Origin: an uncultured Prevotella sp.
Lineage (GTDB): Bacteria; Bacteroidota; Bacteroidia; Bacteroidales; Bacteroidaceae
Direction of reading: 5' to 3'
Length of the DNA: 64,000 bases
NCBI GenBank assembly: GCA_900315635.1
Contig: OMZV01000007.1
Location: 1 to 64,000, forward strand
The position numbers and the translations under genes are program-made. Within the stretch, counting starts at the first letter, position 1; each line of letters starts with the position of its first letter. Below the pieces are notes generated by a model. That model was not told where the DNA came from and did not search any database. It saw only the letters and a program-made list of their open reading frames with translations. Positions 1 through 8,873 of the stretch are shown one piece after another.

Positions 1-9
1 GCAAAGGTA
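1..9 (-). promoter_or_regulatory. -7 promoter element for a gene left of the window
   Basis: Read on the minus strand the first nine bases are TACCTTTGC, a match to the Bacteroidetes -7 consensus TAnnTTTG. It points left, out of the window, so an unseen divergent gene probably starts there. Bases 10-136 hold no other gene. Confidence 0.5.
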
Positions 10-136
10 AGCAAAAAAAATAGTTTTAGCACGCTATCATATCAAGTTCTTTGGTTAGGCAGCGGCATCCGCCTGCCACGGACAATCCCCCTTGGGCCAA
101 ATTTGCACCCATTTAATTCCATATAGTAATAATTCA

Positions 137-3100
137 ATGACCAAAGCTCAACTAAGGCCTGATTTTTATCATTCAGCGCGCATTTTATTGTTAGCCCTTT
201 TGTTGTGTTTACCAGAAGTCCTTGTAGCCCAGCGAGCCCTGAGCCCGCAGCCATTCGGACGTGCCGTAGCTACTAGCGGCACCACTCAGGACAATTTCAG
301 GACACTGCAAAAGAAGTTCCCGGGATTCTTTTATTTTCCTCAGTCAGTCAACCCTCAGGTGACAACAGCCCCTCAGTCAGGCAACGCTCCCGTTGTCAGG
401 ACCGAGCCATTGTACACCGACGAGCAAACCGGCACACAACTTATCGGAGCCGTGCTCTACAGTTCCGACTTCTCGGCTTACAGCGATTACAACTTCTATT
501 CGTTCCCAGTGACCAGTCCGGTGACGTTCACGAAGTACTCCAATGTATCGACAGGTCTTCAGCCGAATGGCGGTGGACTGTTCTCGAGCGACGGACTGAC
601 GTTCGACTATATCCAGTACATGAGCTTCGGAACGACCATCTACATGTACTATTATAAATACGACACGCAGAACTGGGAGACTCTTGCCGGTCATTCGGTC
701 AGCGACCAGACGATGCTCGCCTACGACTTGACCCGAGACCCGGTGACACAAATACCATACGGAGTGTACATGACTCAGACGGGACAAGAGCTCGGCACAC
801 CGGACTATAGCGGCGAAGTTCCAACACGTTCGACCATCGGAGCACTGTCGCACGAGCTTGTAACCCTTGCTGCCGACCAGCAAGGCAATCTCTACGGTAT
901 CGGTACCGACGGAGTGCTCTACCAAGTCGACAAGACCAACGCCTCACTGACCAGTCTCGGCTCAACGGGAGTCGTTCCGGCTGATGCCCAGCAAAGCGCC
1001 GTCGTTGATCCTAAGACGGGCAAGATGTACTGGGCTGCCGTACTGGCCGACCAGACCACCGGTCTTTATGTTGTCGACCTGCCAAGTCCAACGGCACAGC
1101 TCATCGAGAGATTCTCGTCGACCAAGCAGATTGTCTGCCTCAACATGAAGCCGTCTGAGATACCAGCCGACGCTCCGGCAGCTGTCGAGAACCTTCAGTC
1201 GCAGTTCGAAGGCTCAAGCCTCGACGGAACAATTACCTTCACGCTTCCGGAGAAAACTTACGGCGGCGACGACCTTACAGGCAACATCACTTACCATGTC
1301 CTGATCAACGGCAGGGAAGACATCAGTGTCGATGATGCCGCTCCCGGCGAAGAGGTTACCGAAGACATATCCCTCAAAGGCGGCAACAACCAGATACAGG
1401 TGTACTGCTCCAACGATGCAGGCGACGGACCTAAAGGCTCAGGCATTACCCTTTGGGCGGGCGACGACGTGCCTACAGCTCCTACTAATGTCGTCCTCAC
1501 AAAGACAGGCGACAACGCTCTCACCCTTACTTGGACTGCTCCGACATCCGGAGTACACAAGGGATACATGAATCCTGCCGACACCCGATATGACGTCACA
1601 CGTTTCCCTGACTCTGTACGGGTTGCAACAGGCATCACCGAAACCACCATCACCGACAATGTTAGCCCGGCTCACGTCACACCTTATAAATATAAGGTAA
1701 CCGCCCGCGGTGTCAACGGCGAAGGCGGCTCGGCTGTTTCCAACCGCATAAAGCTCGGCGCTGCATTCACGACACCTTACCACAATGACATCGCTAGCGA
1801 GGAAGACTTCGAGCTCTTCGACATCTACGACCTCAACAACGATGGCAACACATGGACTTTCGAGGGCTATGAGGCACGCTACCGTTCCAACAGCAACACC
1901 GGCAACGACCTGCTTGTGGCTCCGGCTGTAAGCCTTAAGAACGACCGGTTGTATAATGTTTCGTTCCTCTACCGCACAATGGGCGATCCGGAGATACTCG
2001 GAGTTACATACGGACCAGCCGACCAGACACCTGCCGGATACACCCTTAAGCTTCTCAACGACACCACTCTTACCAACCGCGGCATAAAGACATACGAGAA
2101 ACAGATACGCGTTGCCGACAATGGCGACTATGCCTTCTCGTTCGCTGCCAAGAGTACATCGGCGGGCTGGCACCTCGATGTCCGCAAGTTCAGCGTTGTC
2201 GACGGACCATTGCTTATAGCTCCGGACAGCGTAGCCAACCTTAGCGTTGTAGCTGCAGCCCGTGGTGAGTTGAAGTCCACTCTGACTTTCGACGCACCAA
2301 CCAAGACCGTCGATGGCAAGGCACTCACCAGTCTGTCGAAGATTGAAGTCAAGGATGCCGACGGACGGCTTGTCGGTACTATCAACAACCCTGCCGTAGG
2401 ACAGAAGGGTCTTACCATCACCGACAACAACCCGGCTAACGGCTTTAACACCTACACAGTGACAGCATTCAATGCCGATGGCGGTGCCGGATTCGCAGCA
2501 ACCTGCCGTGTCTTCGTCGGAGTCGACACACCTGTTGCTCCATCCGGAGTTACAGCCAAGGAAGGCGACGACGGCAACGTGACCGTCAGCTGGCAGGCTC
2601 CTGCAGAAGGCGAGAATGGCGGATACATCGACGCTACAGCTCTCACATACAATGTCCAGCGTGCCATGAGCGGAACCCGCACGGCTGTCGCTTCGGGCAT
2701 CAATGAGACATCTCAGTCCGACAATATCAGCCAGACCGGCGACCAGACCATGTACCTCTACTATGTTTCAGCAATGAACGACCAGGGCGAAAGCCGGTAC
2801 GCTACATCGAACTCGATGATTGCCGGAGCGCCTTACAGCTATCCGTTCAAGGAGTCGTTCCCTAACGGAGTCATGGAGCACAAGTTCCTTACCGCCAATC
2901 ATTCCGATATGCTCAACTGGCCGTCACAGTCGGCCGATGGCGATGGCGGCTGCATAGAGATGATGGGAGCTGATTTCCCGTCATACAACACCGAATATTT
3001 CGAGACTGGTAAAATCTCCCTTGAGGGCGCAACACGTCCGGGACTCGTCTACAGCTACTATGAGCAGCCGGGCAACGGTCGTCTCTTCGTCATGGTCTAT

Positions 3101-4666
3101 GGCAACAACACCGGATGGAAGACCGTCGACAACATCGACTTCTCCAAGGTTTCGGCAGGCACCGCACAGTGGGTTACACACACTATACTGCTCGACGACT
3201 TTACCAACGACAAGTATGTCCGCCTGCGTTTCTTCTATTACAACGACAAGGTCAACGACTGCATGATTGACAACATCAACGTTCGTGACGTCCTTTCGAA
3301 GAATATCTCACTCGGCAAACTGAGCGTTCCGTCGTCAGTCAAGGCTGGCTACAACTCTCAGGTACAGGTCAACGTAAGCAATACAGGCACCGATGAGGTC
3401 AGCAACATCCGTCTGGATCTCCTCGTCAACGGACGTAAGCAAGACTCTCTCGCCATTGCTTCACTCAGCATCAACGCCGACACGACCGTCACCATACCGA
3501 CTAAGTTCCTCTCCGGCGACAAGGGAGACGCCATAGTTCGAGTCTTGGCTACAGCCGATGGCGACGCTATCGAGTCCGACAATGCTGTCGAGGACACCAC
3601 TAATGTCAGCGTAGTCGACTTCCCGACAACATCACTCACGGGTGAGATTCGTGACGGAAAGGCTCACCTCACATGGACTGAGCCGACACTCGGCAACTAT
3701 GCGCCTGCCTTCACCGACGATGTCGAGAGCTACACCCCATGGGCTATCGAGAACATCGGAGACTGGACAACTTACGATGGTGACGAAGCAGCGTCATACA
3801 CCATACCGAATTCTCAGGTACAATTCCCGCACGCCGGAACAGCATTCGCCGCTATCGTCTTCCGTCCGTACACTATCTTCGCACGCTCCGAGAAGAACCC
3901 TTACACCCATTCCGGCGACCAGTGCTTCGCTATGTTTGACGCTCAGGCTGCCGAGGCAACGGGCACCAACGGCTACACCGACGACTATCTCATCTCGCCG
4001 CGCCTGTCGGGCAACAAGCAGACCATTACCTTCTGGGCACGCAGCATCACCACAACCGACTATGAGGAAGTGTTCGACGTGCTCTACTCAACCACCGACA
4101 GCCTGCATACTTCGCTCACCGGAGTAGCCCTTCAGAACGCCAAGGAGTCAACCGGAAAGTGGCATGAGTACAGCGTTGAGCTGCCGGAAGGCACTACATT
4201 CTTCGCCATCCACCTGAAGTCCAGAGACCAGTTTGCCCTGTTCATCGACGACATAACCTTCGAACCGGCTGTCGAGGGCGGCAAGGTTGCCGTCAGCGGA
4301 TACAACATCTACCGTGACGGAAAGCTCGTTGCTACTGTTCCGGCATCGCAGAAGGAGTATGACGACCTCGTTGGCGGAAGCTATCAGGTCAGCGTTGTCT
4401 ACCGTCAGGGCGAGTCCGAGCTGTCCAACGCAGTATCGCTTCTTGCTACCGGAATCAACACTATCAGCCAGAACGGTCTTTCTGTTGACGTCAACGGAGG
4501 AGCACTGACCATCAATGGAGCCGACGGCGAGGCTGTAACGGTTTACAACACAGCCGGACAGATCGTCCGTCATGCCATTGCCCGCAACGGCTCAGCCATC
4601 AGTCTGCCAGCCGGACTGTACTTAGTCAAGGTGGGCGACAAGGTATTCCATGTTGCGGTAAAGTAA
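137..4666 (+). CDS. Large secreted multidomain protein with Fn3 and adhesin-like (choice-of-anchor J) domains
   Basis: A 1509-residue exported protein. I start it at ATG 137 because the upstream in-frame TTG (92) lies inside the likely promoter (CAAATTTGC, 98-106). The N-terminus is a signal peptide ending near LVAQ. No enzyme domain is visible in the first ~440 residues, which have a YVVDLP/NLYGIG style resembling beta-propeller strands. Fn3-like domains start near residues 444 and 794. A CARDB-like beta-sandwich lies near 1056-1130. A cleaved-adhesin/choice-of-anchor J type domain lies near 1188-1376 (DDYLISPRLSG, LFIDDITFEP). The C-terminal ~75 residues (VYNTAGQIV, LPAGLYLVKVGDKV) look like a type IX secretion sorting domain, so the protein is probably surface-attached or released. 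Its ligand is unknown. A second surface protein follows 56 bp downstream. I am sure it is secreted and modular, but not of its function. Confidence 0.85.
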   Translation: MTKAQLRPDFYHSARILLLALLLCLPEVLVAQRALSPQPFGRAVATSGTTQDNFRTLQKKFPGFFYFPQSVNPQVTTAPQSGNAPVVRTEPLYTDEQTGTQLIGAVLYSSDFSAYSDYNFYSFPVTSPVTFTKYSNVSTGLQPNGGGLFSSDGLTFDYIQYMSFGTTIYMYYYKYDTQNWETLAGHSVSDQTMLAYDLTRDPVTQIPYGVYMTQTGQELGTPDYSGEVPTRSTIGALSHELVTLAADQQGNLYGIGTDGVLYQVDKTNASLTSLGSTGVVPADAQQSAVVDPKTGKMYWAAVLADQTTGLYVVDLPSPTAQLIERFSSTKQIVCLNMKPSEIPADAPAAVENLQSQFEGSSLDGTITFTLPEKTYGGDDLTGNITYHVLINGREDISVDDAAPGEEVTEDISLKGGNNQIQVYCSNDAGDGPKGSGITLWAGDDVPTAPTNVVLTKTGDNALTLTWTAPTSGVHKGYMNPADTRYDVTRFPDSVRVATGITETTITDNVSPAHVTPYKYKVTARGVNGEGGSAVSNRIKLGAAFTTPYHNDIASEEDFELFDIYDLNNDGNTWTFEGYEARYRSNSNTGNDLLVAPAVSLKNDRLYNVSFLYRTMGDPEILGVTYGPADQTPAGYTLKLLNDTTLTNRGIKTYEKQIRVADNGDYAFSFAAKSTSAGWHLDVRKFSVVDGPLLIAPDSVANLSVVAAARGELKSTLTFDAPTKTVDGKALTSLSKIEVKDADGRLVGTINNPAVGQKGLTITDNNPANGFNTYTVTAFNADGGAGFAATCRVFVGVDTPVAPSGVTAKEGDDGNVTVSWQAPAEGENGGYIDATALTYNVQRAMSGTRTAVASGINETSQSDNISQTGDQTMYLYYVSAMNDQGESRYATSNSMIAGAPYSYPFKESFPNGVMEHKFLTANHSDMLNWPSQSADGDGGCIEMMGADFPSYNTEYFETGKISLEGATRPGLVYSYYEQPGNGRLFVMVYGNNTGWKTVDNIDFSKVSAGTAQWVTHTILLDDFTNDKYVRLRFFYYNDKVNDCMIDNINVRDVLSKNISLGKLSVPSSVKAGYNSQVQVNVSNTGTDEVSNIRLDLLVNGRKQDSLAIASLSINADTTVTIPTKFLSGDKGDAIVRVLATADGDAIESDNAVEDTTNVSVVDFPTTSLTGEIRDGKAHLTWTEPTLGNYAPAFTDDVESYTPWAIENIGDWTTYDGDEAASYTIPNSQVQFPHAGTAFAAIVFRPYTIFARSEKNPYTHSGDQCFAMFDAQAAEATGTNGYTDDYLISPRLSGNKQTITFWARSITTTDYEEVFDVLYSTTDSLHTSLTGVALQNAKESTGKWHEYSVELPEGTTFFAIHLKSRDQFALFIDDITFEPAVEGGKVAVSGYNIYRDGKLVATVPASQKEYDDLVGGSYQVSVVYRQGESELSNAVSLLATGINTISQNGLSVDVNGGALTINGADGEAVTVYNTAGQIVRHAIARNGSAISLPAGLYLVKVGDKVFHVAVK

Positions 4667-4722
4667 CAGCGAACTTATTCTTTGCATAAATGAATAATCT
4701 TAATCATAAAACAAAAGCAAGT

Positions 4723-7455
4723 ATGAAGAAAATCTATTCATTGCTTCTGGTGGGCATCATGGTGCTCATCGGAGGCAAGGCTTCCGCTGCCGACGTGACC
4801 AATCCGACGGACACGCTCGACTTCAGCGTCATCACCAGCCTTGACGAGGCTGCCAGCACGCCGAAATACGGAAAGTTTGAGTGTGGCATTGGCTCTGCGT
4901 CCAACCAGAGCATGAAACCAAACATCTCGGCATCACAGGGTGCGTTCCGCCTCTGGCCGGGCAACACCGTAACGCTGAGTGCCAACGAAGGGCTCACCGT
5001 TTCGAAGGTCGAGTTCACCTACACAAGCAGCAACAAGGCTGAAGTTGCCCTCTCTGGCGACAATGGCACATTCGCCGATGGCGTTTGGACGGGCTCTGCC
5101 GCATCAGTAACCTTCTATGGAGCAGGCTCCGGTTACACTCAGACTAAGATAGCGAAGATTGTCGTCAGCTACACCGGTTCTGTAGCAGCTGCCGTCAACG
5201 CTCCTGTATTCAGCAAGAAGGGCGTTGAGATTGGCAAGGATGCCGACCTCGACAATGTTACCGACGATGCCGACACTATCCGTCTTACGGTCGACGAAGG
5301 CTGTACCGCTTACTATACTCTCGACGGTACCGACCCGACGACTGCAAGCACGGCATATACCGACGGAATCGTTATCGACAAGACAACTACCATCAAGGCT
5401 ATCGCCGTCAACACTGAAGGCAAGACTAGCTCTGTGGCCGGCTTCACCTATTATATTAATAAGCTCGCTCTCGGAGCCGACGACTATTACTATGAGTCGT
5501 TCGACAAATGCCTTGGTTACAACGGCAATACCGGCGACTTCACCCAGCCTAACAGCTCTAAGGTGAACCTCAACCGTGGCGGCGAGTTCAGCGGCAGCTA
5601 CTTCGCAGGCGACCAGTGTGTCTACCTCGCACGCCAGTTCGGTCAGGACGCAACGTTCACTACTCCTGCTCTCGACAGTCTCGGCACAGCCCTGCTGACA
5701 TTCCGCATCGCTGCCAACGACGCCGAAAGCAATATCACTCTCTCAGCAACCAATGCCTCTCTTGAGACTACTGAGTTCACAGCAGGCAACCAGGCATGGA
5801 ATGACGTAAACGTTAAGCTCAGCAACGTAAAGGCTGGTGCTACCGTAACATTCAGCGGCAGCAACCTCTTCCTCGACGAAGTCAAGGTCAGCAAGTTCAT
5901 CGCTCCTGACATGACTATCACTTTCGCCGACTCTATCGTAGGCAAGAACGTTGAGATTGCAATCGGTGGAACAGGCTCATTCCAGATGGATTGGGGTGAC
6001 GGCGTGAAGAAAGACTACAGCGGTGCCGACTACTTCTCTGACACACTTAAGAGCAACGAGCTGAAGGTTTATGGTGACAACATCCTCATTCTGCTTGCTG
6101 CCAACAAGGGCATTACAAAGCTCGACGTTGCCAACGAGCCTGATATGTACCGCTTCACCATCGACAACAACGCTATCGACAGCCTCGACCTGACCAACTG
6201 CACAGGCATCCGCGGTCTCTATGCCAGCAACAACAACATGAAGTCGGTTAAGCTCGGAGCCAATACATCATCACGTCCTGCAGTCGTCGACCTCAGTGGC
6301 AATGACCTCAGCGGCGTGCTCGACCTCAGTTCTTGGTCGAACCTCTCGAAGCTCGATGTCACCGGTAGCAGCCTCGACAGTATCGGTCTGCCTCACAGTG
6401 AAACACTCAATGATGTGGCTTGCGACAGCAACCTCATCAAGACTCTCGACGTAAGCAACTGCTCAGGACTCGTTGACCTCAGCGCAAATGCTTGCCGGTT
6501 GGAGAGCATCAACCTTAAGGGTGCTACAAGCCTTGAGGAGATTTATGTTGGCACAAACAAGCTGGAAAGCATTGATCTGAGCGACAACACCGCCCTGACC
6601 AGCCTCACAGCTTACGGCAACAACATAAAGAGTATCGACCTTTCGAAGAACACTAAGCTCCAGGGAGTCTATCTCTATGACAACCAGCTGTCTGCTCTCG
6701 ACCTTTCGAAGAACAGCAATGTCCGCTGGCTGAACGTTGAGAACAACAAGCTCGCAGAGCTGAACACCAGCAATCTGAAGAGTCTTTCTTATCTCATCGC
6801 CAACCACAACGAGCTCACCAGTGTTGACCTCAGTGCCAACACAAGCCTCTCTCAGGTTAAGCTTGGCAGCAACCACCTGACTGAGTTCCCGGCCATCAAC
6901 GCATCTTATCTGAGTTATCTGAAGGTCGACAGCAACGAGATTGCGTCCATCGACCTGAGCAACTACTCATATCTGTACTGGGCAGAGCTTCAGAACAACC
7001 AGCTCAGCGACCTCGACGTAACCCACAACACTTACCTCCAGTGGCTTGCAGCTGGCAACAACCGGCTCTCAAGCCTGGACGTAACTAAGAATACCGGTCT
7101 GCAGGGACTGACCATCGAGGGCAACCTCATGCGCAAGCCTGCTCTTGACAGCATCATCAACGCTCTGCCTGACGTCAGCACTGTTGAGGTGAATGCCAAC
7201 AACCAGCACTTCGCGAAGATTCTGAACATCAGCGATATGTATGGCACTCAGCTTGCCGACAAGCAGCCGGCTGTCGACAAGGGATGGAATGTCATTGCCG
7301 AGGGTTCCGTTGCCGACGGTATCAATCAGATTAACTCTGACAACGCCGACAAGGCTTCTGTCAACGCTCCGATGTACAACCTCGCCGGACAGCGTGTCGA
7401 CAAGAGCTACAAGGGTGTGGTAATCCAGAATGGCAAGAAGTTCATCAACAAGTAA
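4723..7455 (+). CDS. Secreted leucine-rich repeat protein with chitobiase-type C-terminal-like domain
   Basis: A 910-residue secreted protein. I prefer the start MKKIYSLLLVGIM at 4723 over the upstream ATG at 4690, because it begins directly with a signal peptide ending near KASA. An Ig-like CHB_HEX_C-type domain lies at about residues 160-245 (AYYTLDGTDPT). About 14 leucine-rich repeats of 21-22 residues fill residues ~460-805, with repeated LDLSKN and NNQLSDLDV steps. The last ~30 residues (YNLAGQRV, VIQNGKKFI) are a sorting-like tail common in Prevotella and Muribaculaceae surface proteins. The repeats suggest protein or glycan binding rather than catalysis. It follows another secreted protein and is closed by a strong terminator, so the two may be co-transcribed. 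Confidence 0.88.
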   Translation: MKKIYSLLLVGIMVLIGGKASAADVTNPTDTLDFSVITSLDEAASTPKYGKFECGIGSASNQSMKPNISASQGAFRLWPGNTVTLSANEGLTVSKVEFTYTSSNKAEVALSGDNGTFADGVWTGSAASVTFYGAGSGYTQTKIAKIVVSYTGSVAAAVNAPVFSKKGVEIGKDADLDNVTDDADTIRLTVDEGCTAYYTLDGTDPTTASTAYTDGIVIDKTTTIKAIAVNTEGKTSSVAGFTYYINKLALGADDYYYESFDKCLGYNGNTGDFTQPNSSKVNLNRGGEFSGSYFAGDQCVYLARQFGQDATFTTPALDSLGTALLTFRIAANDAESNITLSATNASLETTEFTAGNQAWNDVNVKLSNVKAGATVTFSGSNLFLDEVKVSKFIAPDMTITFADSIVGKNVEIAIGGTGSFQMDWGDGVKKDYSGADYFSDTLKSNELKVYGDNILILLAANKGITKLDVANEPDMYRFTIDNNAIDSLDLTNCTGIRGLYASNNNMKSVKLGANTSSRPAVVDLSGNDLSGVLDLSSWSNLSKLDVTGSSLDSIGLPHSETLNDVACDSNLIKTLDVSNCSGLVDLSANACRLESINLKGATSLEEIYVGTNKLESIDLSDNTALTSLTAYGNNIKSIDLSKNTKLQGVYLYDNQLSALDLSKNSNVRWLNVENNKLAELNTSNLKSLSYLIANHNELTSVDLSANTSLSQVKLGSNHLTEFPAINASYLSYLKVDSNEIASIDLSNYSYLYWAELQNNQLSDLDVTHNTYLQWLAAGNNRLSSLDVTKNTGLQGLTIEGNLMRKPALDSIINALPDVSTVEVNANNQHFAKILNISDMYGTQLADKQPAVDKGWNVIAEGSVADGINQINSDNADKASVNAPMYNLAGQRVDKSYKGVVIQNGKKFINK

Positions 7456-7480
7456 ACACTTGCTTTCTTAACTATAAGTA

Positions 7481-7520
7481 ATCCGCAATCGGTCCCCCTA
7501 CCGGTTGCGGATTTGTTTTT
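7481..7520 (+). terminator. Rho-independent terminator after the LRR gene
   Basis: A 12-bp stem (ATCCGCAATCGG at 7481-7492 with CCGGTTGCGGAT at 7501-7512, one G-U pair) is followed by TTGTTTTTT. It lies 25 bp after the LRR stop codon. Confidence 0.85.
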
Positions 7521-7587
7521 TGTGATGCTTCGCAATTATTTTTTATAGTTGATTACTTATGTATCATACAGCTTATCATTGCTTTAT

Positions 7588-7700
7588 CACGGTAGGGGCG
7601 TGACCTTGTGTCCGGCCGTTGCACCTACACTCATAATTTAGTAATTTGTAATCAACGGCTAGTAGGGGAGACCATGCGCTCCGCTTAGGTCTCCCCTACA
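7588..7700. repeat. REP-like palindromes (GTAGGGG family)
   Basis: Two palindromic elements sit side by side. The second is a perfect 12-bp inverted repeat (GTAGGGGAGACC, 7662-7673; complement at 7688-7699) around a 14-nt loop. The first, near 7591-7630, begins GTAGGGGCG and contains ACCTTGTGT, also present at 33347. A reverse-oriented relative of the second occurs at about 45971. They lie in an otherwise gene-free stretch between the terminator and the transposase remnant. Confidence 0.7.
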
Positions 7701-7744
7701 AACCTTGGCGCATCAAATATCTCTGAGTTTTACCCCATTCTGTA

Positions 7745-8449
7745 CTACTTATCCAGTTCGACCTCTTTTTGCTTCTTAGGTCTACCTACCTTTTTCACCT
7801 TGACTTTCCTTGACTTGTACTTGGTACCGCTACCCTCAGGTATCTCAAACCCGAACGCCTGAGCGATATCAATCTGCTTTCCAACGAAGGGAGTGATAAA
7901 CTTGGCCTTGCCCTTGTGCTCGATGCATCTTATTGAACGCATCTCATCTAGCACGTCGAGAGAAGAACTGAACTTATCCTTCAGGTCTGTAGATTTCCAG
8001 ATGTGTTTCACATACGAGCTTATAATCATACTGACAAAGAGTATCAGCAGACGGCCGGTCTTTCCTTCCTCTGACCAGTTACCCTGTCTGTTACATCCTT
8101 GTGTACTCTTCATCTGGCGATAATACTTTTCTTGTTCATCTCTCATCGAGTATGCCTTGGATGCCTCCATTGCAGTCATGTCAACTCCAAGCGTCATCAG
8201 GGCATGGAAGCCCGACAGACGTCTGGCTTTTGCAACCTTCTTGTCATCGATGGCAAACGACTTGATGGTATTGTCCTCGTTACGTTCTACTATGAAGTAG
8301 TTGTAGTTTCTCTTCACGGTAGTAGCGTCATCAAGCTTTTCATTATCTGCTTGGATAGCCTTCAGAGCATCACGCTGTATCTTTATATTTATATCTATCT
8401 GGGTAAGCTGCTCTGCTCTCTGATTGGCATCGAAGTATACTATGGTCAA
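7745..8449 (-). pseudogene. C-terminal remnant of an IS1634/IS4-type transposase
   Basis: A 234-codon minus-strand frame resembling the C-terminal ~40% of DDE transposases of the IS1634/IS4 group. The hallmark YSMRDEQEKYYRQMK corresponds to the conserved Y-x2-R-x2-(I/Q)EK-x-F/Y motif that carries the last catalytic acid, and it is followed by a hydrophobic helix (LLILFVSMIISSY). Full-length enzymes are about 500-600 residues, and the part with the first two catalytic Asp residues is absent. The 5' side runs straight into the repeat array at 8455. The tail (KVKVKKVGRPKKQKE) is basic. I saw no flanking terminal inverted repeats, so this is a decayed insertion next to tRNA-Arg. Confidence 0.7.
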
Positions 8450-8454
8450 TTACG

Positions 8455-8710
8455 TTGTATCCGATACCTTTTTACATTGTAAAACGGTATCTTTCAGATA
8501 GAAAAATAAATTAAAAAAGGAAGAAAAATAATTTATTTTTATCTAAAAAATAAATTAAAAATAATCGTAAAACGGTATCTTTTACAACACAAGTAGTGGT
8601 CTTTTACAATATAAACCGTGGTTTTTTACAATTAAAGTTGTGCCATTTTACAATTAAACCAGGTCCTTTTACAATTTGAAAGGAACCCATTTGTACTGTA
8701 AACTAGCCCG
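8455..8710. repeat. Array A: degenerate 22-bp tandem repeats with AT-rich core
   Basis: Gene-free stretch. After an AT-rich core (about 8496-8565, containing AAAAATAATTTATTTTT at 8524-8540) come six units of 21-22 bp, starting at about 8566. Most end in TTTTACAA and many begin with GTAAA or TTAAA. A GTAAAACGGTATCTTT unit lies on each side of the core. Many units therefore have inverted ends. The same layout recurs at 18780, 31180, 42336, 57645 and 63262. Confidence 0.8.
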
Positions 8711-8720
8711 TCACGACTTG

Positions 8721-8792
8721 TACTCCGACCGGGAATCGAACCCGGATCAAAGGTTTAGGAAACCTCCGTTCTATCCATTGAACTATCAGAGC
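8721..8792 (-). tRNA. tRNA-Arg (CCT)
   Basis: On the minus strand the sequence folds as a cloverleaf. The acceptor stem GCTCTGA pairs with TCGGAGT (two G-U pairs). The anticodon stem/loop is GAGGT-TTCCTAA-ACCTT with anticodon CCT, reading the Arg codon AGG. The T arm is CCGGG-TTCGATT-CCCGG. The 3' CCA is not encoded. A -7 promoter box lies about 20 bp upstream. Confidence 0.95.
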
Positions 8793-8810
8793 ATCACCAT
8801 ATAGGCGATT

Positions 8811-8819
8811 GCAAAGGTA
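8811..8819 (-). promoter_or_regulatory. -7 promoter element of tRNA-Arg
   Basis: Minus-strand TACCTTTGC matches TAnnTTTG and lies 19 bp upstream of the tRNA-Arg 5' end. It is divergent from the promoter at 8862. Confidence 0.75.
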
Positions 8820-8861
8820 CAAAAAAATCCTGTTGCTTGCAAGAAATGCAATAAAAATCAC

Positions 8862-8869
8862 TAACTTTG
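8862..8869 (+). promoter_or_regulatory. -7 promoter element, possibly giving a leaderless mRNA
   Basis: TAACTTTG matches the consensus, and the ATG of the barrel gene begins only five bases after its final G. Since this element sits about 7 bp upstream of the transcription start, the start would fall on or next to the A of the ATG. Confidence 0.65.
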
Positions 8870-8873
8870 TGCC

